A stretch of DNA of 64,000 nucleotides from contig JAWPHD010000086.1 in the NCBI GenBank assembly GCA_037043455.1, positions 124,001 through 188,000 on the forward strand, written 5' to 3'. The DNA comes from Cyrtodaria siliqua (taxonomy: Eukaryota; Mollusca; Bivalvia; Adapedonta; Hiatellidae). The notes under the pieces are model-generated. The model saw only the letters and a program-made list of their open reading frames with translations. It searched no databases and was not told the origin of the DNA. This document shows positions 55,125 to 64,000 of the stretch, in pieces (the first letter of the stretch is position 1; every line of letters starts with the position of its first letter). The position numbers were made by a program, and so were the translations under genes.

Positions 55125-55705
55125 AACAACTGACCTCTATAATGTGGTAACAGTTGACCTCCATAATTTGGTAACAGCTGACCTCTATAATATGGTAACA
55201 GTTGACCTCTATAATTTGGTAACAGCTGACCTCTATAATGTGGTAACAGCTGACCTCTATAATGTGGTAACAGCTGACCTCTATAATGTGGTAACAGCTG
55301 ACCTCTATAATGTGGTAACAACTGACTTCTATAATGTGGTAACAGTTGACCTCTATAATGTGGTAACAGTTGACCTCTATAATTTGGTAACAACTGACCT
55401 CTATAATGTGGTAACAGCTGACCTCTATAATGTGGTAAAAGTTGACCTCTATAATTTGGTAACAGCTGACCTCTATAATGTGGTAACAGCTGACCTCTAT
55501 AATGTGGTAACAGTTGACCTCTATAATTTGGTAACAGCTGACCTCTATAATGTGGTAACAGCTGACCTCTATAAGTGGTAACAGCTGACCTCTATAATGT
55601 GATACCAGCTGACCTCTATAATGTGGTAACAGCTGACCGCTATAATGTGGTAACAGCTGACCTCTATAAAGTGGTAACAGCTGACCTCTATAATGTGGTA
55701 TACTA
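55125..55705 (+). repeat. 24-bp minisatellite, about 24 units
   Basis: Unit CAGCTGACCTCTATAATGTG plus GTAA, alternating CAGCTG/CAGTTG and AATGTGG/AATTTGG. Multiple frames on both strands stay open; these are artefacts. Each CAGCTG is an E-box-type palindrome. Confidence 0.9.
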
Positions 55706-55744
55706 GTAAAATGCAAAGGAACAAGTCGTTTCGATATTTGTATT

Positions 55745-55975
55745 TATTGAGGTTTGGTGCACCCTAGAACTGGTTTAAACCACCAGTGGCCTACTTTTCC
55801 ACTGACCGTTCCAAGGCGGTAGCCCTATTGTCAATCCTTTTGTGTTTCTGATGTCGTTTGCATTTATTATTACTTTTGCCTTCTTGTTTGCCTGTTTGCA
55901 TGTTTGTTTCTGTGTTTTGTGGTTGACTGTCCTCCTTGAATGCTACTTTCCCTGTCCGATCTTGTTATATTTCAA
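55745..55975 (+). repeat. PLE 3' tail (copy 13)
   Basis: GAGGTTTGGTGCACCCTAGA, ACTGACCGTTCCAAGGCGGT, GATGTCGTTTGCATTTATTA, TTGACTGTCCTCCTTGAATG, CTTTCCCTGTCCGATC; the best-preserved tail end in the window. Confidence 0.8.
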
Positions 55976-56021
55976 AAGGAAACACAAGTAAAATTATATA
56001 TTTATACATTTGGAATATACC

Positions 56022-58738
56022 AACAATTCAATAAGTATGCCATTCGTTCACAGTAACATGCCTTATCCGACTTCTTGCTAAACTTGTACTCCCGTGTTTA
56101 TGGTTGACTGTGTTCTGTGACTTGTACTCACGTGTTTGTGGTTGACTGTGTTCTTTGACTTGTACTCACGTGTTTGTGGTCGACTGTGTTCTATGACTTG
56201 TACTCCCGTGTTTGTGGTTGACTGTGTTCTGTGACTTGTACTCCCGTGTTTGTGGTCGACTGTGTTCTGTGACTTGTACTCCCGTGTTTGTGGTTGACTG
56301 TGTTCTGTGTACTCCCGTGTTTGTGGTTGACTGTGTTCTGTGTACTCCCGTGTTTGTGGTTGACTGTGTTTTGTGTACTCCCGTGTTTGTGGTTGATTGT
56401 GTTCTGTGTACTCCCGTGTTTGTGGTTGACTGTGTTCTGTGTACTTCCGTGTTTGTTCTTGACTGTGTTCTGTGTAATCCCGTATTTGCGGTTGACAATT
56501 CAATAAGTATGCCATTCGTTCACAGTAACATGCCTTATCCGACTTCTTGCTAAACTTGTACTCCCGTGTTTATGGTTGACTGTGTTCTGTGACTTGTACT
56601 CACGTGTTTGTGGTTGACTGTGTTCTTTGACTTGTACTCACGTGTTTGTGGTCGACTGTGTTCTATGACTTGTACTCCCGTGTTTGTGGTTGACTGTGTT
56701 CTGTGACTTGTACTCCCGTGTTTGTGGTCGATTGTGTTCTGTGACTTGTACTCCCGTGTTTGTGGTTGACTGTGTTCTGTGTACTCCCGTGTTTGTGGTT
56801 GACTGTGTTCTGTGTACTCCCGTGTTTGTGGTTGACTGTGTTCTGTGACTTGTACTCCCGTGTTTGTGGTCGACTGTGTTCTGTGACTTGTACCCCGTGT
56901 TTGTGGTTGACTGTGTTCTGTATACTCCCGTGTTTAGGGTTGAATGTGTTCTGTGTACTCCCGTGTTTGCGGTTGACTGTGTTCTGTATACTCCCGTGTT
57001 TGTGGTTGAATGTGTTCTGTGTACTCCCGTATTTGTGGTTTACTGTGTTCTGTGTACTCCCGTGTTTGCGGTTGACTGTGTTCTGTGTGCTCCCGTGTTT
57101 GTGGTTGACTGTGTTCTGTGTACTTCCGTGTTTGTGGTTGACTATGTTCTGTGTACTCCCGTATTTGTGGTTGCCTGTGTTCTGTGTACTCCCGTGTTTG
57201 TGGTTGACTGTGTTCTGTGTACTCCCGTGTTTGTGGTTGACTGTGTTCTGTGTACTCCCGTGTTTGTGGTTGACTGTGTTCTGTGTACTCCCGTGTTTGT
57301 GGTTGACTATGTTCTGTGTACTCCCGTATTTGTGGTTGCCTGTGTTCTGTGTACTCCCGTGTTTGTGGTTGACTGTGTTCTGTGTACTCCCGTGTTTGTG
57401 GTTGACTGTGTTCTGTGTACTCCCGTGTTTGTGGTTGACTGTGTTCTGTGTACTCCCGTATTTGTGGTTGACTGTGTTTTGTGTACTCCCGTGTTTGTGG
57501 TTGACTGTGTTCTGTGTACTCCCGTGTTTGTGGTTGACTATGTTCTGTGTACTCCCGTATTTGTGGTTGCCTGTGTTCTGTGTACTCCCGTGTTTGTGGT
57601 TGACTGTGTTCTGTGTACTCCCGTGTTTGTGGTTGACTGTGTTCTGTGTACTCCCGTATTTGTGGTTGACTGTGTTCTGTGTACTCCCGTGTTTGTGGTT
57701 TACTATTTTCTGTGTACTCCCGTGTTTGTGTTTGACTGTGTTCTGTGTACTCCCGTGTTTGTGTTTGACTGTGTTCTGTGTATTCCCGTGTTTGTGGTTG
57801 ACTGTGTTCTGTGTACTACCGTGTTTGTGGTTGACTGTGTTCTGTGTACTCCCGTGTTTGTGGTTGACTATTTTCTGTGTACTCCCGTGTTTGTGTTTGA
57901 CTGTGTTCTGTGTACTCCCGTGTTTGTGTTTGACTGTGTTCTGTGTATTCCCGTGTTTGTGGTTGACTGTGTTCTGTGTACTCCCGTGTTTGTGGTTGAC
58001 TATTTTCTGTGTACTCCCGTGTTTGTGTTTGACTGTGTTCTGTGTACTCCCGTGTTTGTGTTTGACTGTGTTCTGTGTATTCCCGTGTTTGTGGTTGACT
58101 GTGTTCTGTGTACTACCGTGTTTGTGGTTGACTATGCTCTGTGTACTCCCGTGTTTGTGGTTGACTATGTTCTGTGTACTCCCGTGTTTGTGGTTGACTG
58201 TGTTCTGTGTACTCCCGTGTTTGTGGTTGACTATGTTCTGTGTACTTCCTTATTTGTGGTTGACTCTGTTCTGTGTACTCCCGTGTTTGTGGTTGACTAT
58301 GTTCTGTGCACTTCCTTATTTGTGGTTGACTATGTTCTGTGTACTCCCGTGTTTGTGGTTGACTGTGTTCTGTGTACTCCCGTGTTTGTGGTTGACTATG
58401 TTCTGTGTACTTCCTTATTTGTGGTTGACTGTGTTCTGTGTACTCCCGTGTTTGTGGTTGACTGTGTTCTGTGTACTCCCGTGTTTGTGGTTGACTATGT
58501 TCTGTGTACTTCCTTATTTGTGGTTGACTATGTTCTGTGTACTCCCGTGTTTGTGATTGACTGTGTTCTGTGTACTCCCGTGTTTGTGGTTGACTATGTT
58601 CTGTGTACTCCCGTATTTGTGGTTGACTGTGTTCTGTGTACTCCCGTGTTTGTGGTTGACTGTGTTCTGTGTACTTCCGTAGTTGTGGTTGACTGTGTTC
58701 TGTGTACTTCCTTATTTGTGGTTGACTGTGTTCTGTGA
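56022..58738 (+). repeat. 33-bp minisatellite, about 74 units, plus longer variant units
   Basis: Main unit CTCCCGTGTTTGTGGTTGAC plus TGTGTTCTGTGTA. The first part (56080-56290 and 56560-56900) uses longer units with an extra ACTTG. A block beginning CAATTCAATAAGTATGCCAT (56021 and 56497) is duplicated with its units, about 476 bp apart. Frames of 598 and 624 codons result from the period being divisible by three and are not genes. Confidence 0.92.
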
Positions 58739-58768
58739 AAGCTACAGTTACTGATCGACTGTCTTACC

Positions 58769-58840
58769 TGTTTATTTGACATACATAATAAGTCGACTTT
58801 TATAACTGTTTATTTGACATACATAATAAGTCGATTCGAT
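58769..58840 (+). repeat. Short direct duplication (about 37 bp x2)
   Basis: CTGTTTATTTGACATACATA then ATAAGTCGA occurs twice in succession. Confidence 0.75.
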
Positions 58841-59140
58841 AATTTCACAAACTTATATCGAGACTGCCTGTCTCATAAGAAAGAATGAGTTACTAAAGAA
58901 ACCAACCCGTCAAATACGGCAAAATTACGCTACAAAACCTTTTATCAAAACTCTATCGAGATGTTCAGGTCCTATAGTAATGTATATCTGCCGAATACAA
59001 CTATTGGTTTATACACGGATATTTAAAATACCCGATATTGAATATGCGTTAAATGAATTATGAGTTGGTAACTCTTAATTCAACGTTCCAGTTGTTGGTT
59101 TTGGCTTGGCTGATTAAAGCTGTTTATATTGTGTCTACAG
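58841..59140. other. No gene recognised
   Basis: AT-rich flank upstream of a candidate small exon; ends in the acceptor TTTATATTGTGTCTACAG. Confidence 0.4.
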
Positions 59141-59160
59141 AGTTCGGATTTTCAAAATGA
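59141..59160 (+). CDS. Candidate first coding exon (20 nt)
   Basis: A good acceptor TTTATATTGTGTCTACAG, then AGTTCGGATTTTCAAAATGA, then the strong donor GTAAGTTTTA. It contributes ATG plus one base. If joined to 62406 the frame continues as MSLVGMKPLNLSPTPLELD. The protein is not recognised. Support is splice signals and matching phase only. Confidence 0.3.
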
Positions 59161-60936
59161 GTAAGTTTTATATAACTCGTCGTCGGTTTAGAGACCGTAG
59201 TCGGTTTGGAGACTATACATCCGTTGTAAACTTTGTCTGTTGGATTTAATAATTGGTACAGGTGAGTTTATATATGGAATACACGTATTATGACACACAT
59301 AAGAAAAACAAATAGTTGAAAGAATAAACACAAAAAAAACATATTGACACTGCAATACATACATGTAGAAAATGTGTCAGTAGTTTGAAACATCTTTCCT
59401 TAAAGGGACACATGGCAATCTTGAGTTTTATTTAAACATTAAAATGTGCTCCTCGGTTTAGTTATCCTGCATTATTTTTACTTTAAAACTGCTTTCCTAT
59501 AGGGATTGTATGACATTCACTTTCCCTGTCCGATCTTTTTATATTTCTTTCTCGCATATAATTAAATAAAACATTTGAGATTTCAATTTTCTTCATTATT
59601 TTACCAATTTTTTAAATATATTATGGGTGCAATATTATAAAAAGTTAGTAGCATGTAAAAACAATTGCTTTGAACTATTCTAACAACTACTATTGGTGAT
59701 TGAACAAATGCAAGTTAAGAGAAAAACTAACGGGACGCCGTGAGTTTTTAAAAAATCAAGATTACCGTGTGTCCCTTTAACGTGAACTCTCAATCCGTGT
59801 AGGATGTAATGGAAATAGTGTGCGACTTAACAAAGAACACATTATTTAGCTAAACAAACCTAACATTGCTGAAATGTGGTATAATATGTCCTTTAGTAAT
59901 CGGTAGTATATTCCCAGTATTTGTAGTATATTCTATTGATTAAGTGTATTTGATAAAAGTTGGAAATTATCAAACTTCGTAATTTTTTTTTTGAAACCAA
60001 ATCTATTAAAGTTGGTTTAATCCGAACTGATGGGATGATAAGAATGTTGTATGCATACACAATGACACCGAATCTTGAATAATTAATCGGCATCTGAATA
60101 TTATCATAGATCTACATAGATCTACATGTACCTGTATATCCATGATATTATGTAATTATATTAAGATTGACAGCTTTATAAAGAAAAAACAGAACAGAAC
60201 ATATTCTTTATTTATGACTTAAACAAATGGTTCTCCTCTTCTACATACTGAAATTTGTGTTTTAAAAGACAAATTACTGTTATTTAAGTGGCCATATACC
60301 ATTTATTGTATAACATTCTGCCTTTGCAATTTATAACATGACACCGGCATTGTGGTTATAACTTCCTTTTTTTCTAAACAATTTCATATGGAAGGACTAA
60401 GCCCTGCGATGGTTTATACGGTACAAAAAAATAACTTTATCAGTATTCGCAACATAAAACGTACTGTTTTGTCTGATGTAAATTGATTTGTATGTTGGTA
60501 GTTGGTAGTTGGTAGTTATTTTGTAACTAAGTAATTGTTTCGGAGGATTGTATTAAAAATAATACAGAGTGTAACGTTTAGACTCAATCTCCACGCAGAG
60601 TTATCGTTCCTTGCACTCACATATATCTCTGCTAACTACTAAATTACAAGATTTTGGTAAATCCTGTTAAATTGGAATATGTTTGCCTGAAACTTATTTA
60701 TTTCTTGTGTAAATATAATTTTCAGAATATCTGCAAATTAGATGTTGCAAGATTTAAAATAATGCATGCAAATAATTTAGTTAATCGGGACTATTTTACT
60801 ACAAACATAATACGTACTAAGGTCTCTTCAATCAAAACGCATGTGTAAACATTTCAAACTGAAACTCGATAGCAGAACATTACTAAACAAAATTAACTCA
60901 TAGAAATAAAAATTGAAATTATTCAATATTATACAA
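59161..60936. other. No gene recognised, PLE tail end at 59515-59550
   Basis: CACTTTCCCTGTCCGATCTT and TTTATATTTCTTT at 59515-59550 are the extreme PLE tail end. The remainder is AT-rich with short frames lacking domains. Confidence 0.45.
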
Positions 60937-61042
60937 TTATGGACTTTTCAGCTGTTATACATGATGTGATATGCACCAAAAAAATCAATAATGATTTTTT
61001 GGTACATATCAACATCATGTATAACAGCTGAAAAGTCCATAA
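60937..61042. repeat. Near-perfect palindrome, 51-bp arms, 4-bp loop
   Basis: TTATGGACTTTTCAGCTGTT at 60937 runs through ACATGATG...ACCAAAAAAATCA, then the complementary arm 60992-61042. Only a few mismatches. As RNA it would be a long hairpin; as DNA a foldback or MITE remnant. Confidence 0.85.
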
Positions 61043-61067
61043 CTGTTTTATTATATAACCCTCAATT

Positions 61068-61160
61068 TACAATTATATAAAACAGGTCAATATCAAAAAA
61101 ACAATTATATAAAACAGGTCAATATCAAAAAAACAGGTCAATATAAAAAAAACAGGTCAA
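61068..61160 (+). repeat. Short tandem repeat (AAAACAGGTCAATATCAAAA)
   Basis: Two to four imperfect copies of AATTATATAAAACAGGTCAA then TATCAAAAAAA directly after the palindrome. Confidence 0.75.
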
Positions 61161-62405
61161 TATCGCTAGATATTTTTTCTAAAAAATTACTTTTTAGCCA
61201 CTGAAAACGCGTCTATTTATAGGTTATATAATAAAGGTCTATATTTTAACTTTGCAGATCACGCAAAAGGATTGATTATAAACATCGTCACAACATTTTT
61301 GAATAATCACGTGACCTAACCGTTCGCCCTACTTCCTTTGACGTTGACAGAGTCAAATGAGGAACGAGTGTACTCTGGGTAGAGATTGGTTTAGACTGAT
61401 GCCATTTTATGGATATGACGTTGTAGGTTTACCTCGTGTTGCATTAATGTTAAATTCTGATCTAATTCGTGTAATTTTTCCTACGGGCAAAGAAGTAATA
61501 CTGATTAGTCGTCATGTTAAATAAGCCTTTTATTAGATAACTCAATATAACGTATTTTTAATAAATAACGTACTTGTTAACAAATCGCCCTCGTAGATAT
61601 TATATGCTAACATCGGTAACTCTTTATTCAAGGGAAGTAATTGTTCCTACCTAATACTTTATTCAATGTTCGAGTCAGTCTTTGATTTCCTTTTTTTGTT
61701 TAAGCACCACTAAATACATGTAAACCTCCGAGGTGTAGAAACCTCCGAGGTGTAGTCGAATGTAGTTCCTATAATATAAAAAGTAATTTCTCCTTTTTTG
61801 ATGGAAATGGGCATTATAAGTAGGGGAAAACTGTCCATTTCTATTCGATTTTGTGGTTGTATGTATCAGACGCGTGTTAATAAGATTTACTGGATCACTG
61901 ATGAACATTTTCGAAATTTCGACTTTATGCTTACACTGTGTGAGCAATGAAAACAGTCGATCAATGAAAACAGCTGTACCCTTGACCTGATTAGTAAACA
62001 AACAAGAACTTTCTTACCTGTCTTGTGACCCGACGTTTCAAGTGGAACATTAGTTTTCTATATGAACATTACACTGCTGCATTATCCATACTTGAGTTGA
62101 ATTTGCAGCAAATCATTAACATATGTGACACTTTAACATTGGTGTCTATGGGGAAAATAATTAGTGGTTTCATACCTATAAGAGATACGTGCAGTAATTA
62201 GGACTCGCTCAGATTCGTACCTAGGGTCACTTTTCCGATAACAATTGGTAAAATAAGCTTAGAAATAAGTTTTCCATAGGTTTTGGGCGTTTTTAGTCCA
62301 ATTTTGTCTATAAAAGCCGTAATTTTGAGTCAATTATTTTCCGTGTTTAAAATGACGTGTTGGTGAAGTGTGTGCAATTGAACTATGTCTTTTTGCATGG
62401 CACAG
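61161..62405. other. No gene recognised
   Basis: A reverse frame of 108 codons (61675-62001) has no domain. ATCACGTGACC near 61309 is an E-box. ACCTCCGAGGTGTAG is duplicated near 61723-61755. Confidence 0.4.
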
Positions 62406-62487
62406 GTTTGGTAGGCATGAAACCACTTAATCTTTCCCCGACCCCACTAGAATTGGATACTGTGAAAAATGAAGATTTGTGTAAAAG
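62406..62487 (+). CDS. Candidate second coding exon
   Basis: Acceptor CTTTTTGCATGGCACAG ends at 62405; donor AAAAG|GTAAAAT starts at 62488. In the phase supplied by the 59141 exon it reads SLVGMKPLNLSPTPLELDTV, KNEDLCK, with an internal ATG at 62417. It ends in phase 2. No family recognised and no convincing third exon before the window ends. Confidence 0.35.
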
Positions 62488-64000
62488 GTAAAATATTATT
62501 CCTTATCATTCAATCTCGACTTAGCGTTCAGCTAGTATCAATTTTGATTTTAGCGGTATTTTTGGCATTATTAAGCTCTTATTCGCTACTATAATCCGGT
62601 ATGGTACCACCAATTTGGAAGAATTTGCTTAAAAAATCAATTTTGGCATGAAAATCGATATAAATTGGCATATTCATCGTCCTAATTGTACGTAAAATGC
62701 ATAATTTATGTACGTTCATTGAATGTTCTAAACATTTGATCTATTTAATATGGTGTATTGACAAGAAATGCCATTTGGTATGACAATTCAGAAAGTGTAA
62801 AAGCTAGAAAAATATCTCTGACTTTTGTCGTTTTCAGACTATTGTCTTTGGTATTCACAAGACCATATCTCGGCAAATAATCATTCGATTTGCATGAAAT
62901 GGTGTTTGTAAGCTCGTTATGAAACTGACAACACAAAATCCTCATTCAAGAAACATCTGAACATGTTTTCTTCTCTTTTAAGTGAACATGTGTTTCTCGA
63001 AGTGAACATGTGTTTTTATGAATCAGAGAGCGATGCCCTTGGGTCAAGTTAGGGCATTGAAGATGGTCGGCGGCAGAATTGATCGGATGCTGTTAATGGA
63101 AACAGGGCTCGTTTTATAAATTTTATAATTCAATTTCGCCTTTAAAATATTACGAAATATCAACAAGTGAAGTGCATTGGGCTTTAAGGTGCACCAACAC
63201 ATGAAAGGTTATATGGCGCCTAACAGGAATGTACATGGCAGGCTCACCCTTCACTGCCTAAGATAAAATATGTAGGATGGGCCTAGCAATTGAGGAAACT
63301 TAGCTTTAGTCCTAGAAAAATATAATTATAGTAACATTTATTTTCAAATAATGTCCGAGAGGTAGGTATTTTAGTAAGAACTTGAGATGTTTATTTCGAT
63401 TTGTCTGGCATAGCCTACCATACGTACATGCATTATACACGGTGGCATTGCATGCGCGAGGCTTTCGCGTCAGAATGATGCAATAGTGTCAAACGGAAGT
63501 GTTGATGTCGATTTCTAAAAACAAAAACAAAACAAAAAAGCTAGAAAGGTACAATGTTATGTTATTGCATATTAAATTTAGTAAATTCTTTGAAGCTACG
63601 GACAGTATGAAATAAATAATAAAAAATATAACAGTTAGTGAATTATGCATAGAACTTGGCATAAAATGTTTTATATCATAAATGTGCTTTTTATATTGTG
63701 CTTCAATGTCTGTATTTGCTTTACCTTTATAGGGATACATTACAGGATCAAACATGTTTTTGGTTAGGTACATTTGCAAGTTTTTTTTCATTTCAGCAAT
63801 TTATTTCAGTAAAAGGTTTCACCGAAAATATAGCCTAAGAGCCCATGATTTTCAAAATATTACCGACCATTTGCAGTTCAAACGATTATTTCACTTCCAG
63901 CTATTAATTCTACGATATGTCCAGTCAATCGTCTTAAATCTTATTTAGAGGTTCGTTCACGTCATGGCATATCGGATGACATTATCAGAGAGCTTGGGCG
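62488..64000. repeat. Right edge: one dispersed repeat, no gene recognised
   Basis: 63190-63295 (ACCAACACATGAAAGGTTAT, ATGGCGCCTAACAGGAATG) matches the repeat inserted at 20165-20550. GTGAACATGTGTTT occurs twice near 62980-63015. No supported exon. Confidence 0.5.

Noticed and set aside
55061..55716. Frames on both strands with ADLYNVVT or YRGQLLPH repeats
   Set aside because: 24-bp minisatellite open on both strands.
56760..58738. Frames of 598 and 624 codons rich in Cys/Val/Leu
   Set aside because: Overlapping frames of one 33-bp minisatellite; period divisible by three.
61675..62001. Reverse 108-codon frame with a CAG|GTAAGAAAG donor-like site just upstream
   Set aside because: No domain and no supporting second exon; AT-rich frames of this size are expected by chance.
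63754..63948. Possible third exon after a TTTCATTTCAG acceptor near 63797
   Set aside because: The first acceptor leads to an immediate stop in the required phase and the second gives an unremarkable AT-rich peptide ending in a stop; too weak to annotate.

Overview
This is animal nuclear DNA, most likely from a bivalve or related mollusc. The reasons are low overall GC, one spliced gene with GT/AG introns, a very high load of mollusc-type repeats (Penelope-like elements, Ty3/gypsy elements with integrase ahead of reverse transcriptase, LINEs, a tRNA-derived SINE, a Polinton-type DNA polymerase relic) and several kilobase-scale minisatellites. The species cannot be fixed from the sequence alone. 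Nothing bacterial or plasmid-like is present. Most long open frames are artefacts of minisatellites whose period is a multiple of three.

The only well-supported host gene runs on + from 7021 to 30577 in three exons (7021-7384, 7991-8059, 30090-30577). All junctions are phase 1 and the protein is about 306 residues: a type II membrane protein with a short cytoplasmic N terminus, one membrane segment, a Thr/Pro linker holding a tandem duplication, and an extracellular cysteine-rich domain of the 'short-chain collagen C4-like' family. Intron 2 is 22,030 bp and carries nearly all repeats between 8 and 30 kb: a 39-bp minisatellite, LINE remnants, a Penelope-like element (PLE) nested in a LINE, a decayed gypsy element (gypsy-2, about 18.6-27.7 kb, minus strand) peppered with PLE 3' tails, a hammerhead-like motif, and a second PLE carrying a 552-bp TIR element.

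30.6-41.6 kb is intergenic or intronic: a gypsy integrase remnant, a small MITE, a Polinton/Maverick-type family-B DNA polymerase relic (34.77-37.13 kb) and divergent tandem repeats. At 41.65-41.80 kb a CpG- and CRE-rich patch ending in a good splice donor may be a promoter with a 5' UTR exon. 42-46 kb holds three minisatellite blocks, one split by a clean 1.1-kb TIR element insertion.

46.9-54.7 kb is a nearly complete young gypsy element (gypsy-1, minus strand, 5-bp TSD GAACT, about 1.5-kb near-identical LTRs). Gag is open. Pol is broken by nonsense codons, and the integrase core is replaced by a 373-bp LTR piece plus primer-binding site that looks like R-U5-PBS from the element's own RNA. 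55-58.7 kb is two more minisatellites. The last 5 kb holds two weak but phase-compatible candidate exons of an unrecognised gene running off the right edge, plus a near-perfect palindrome.
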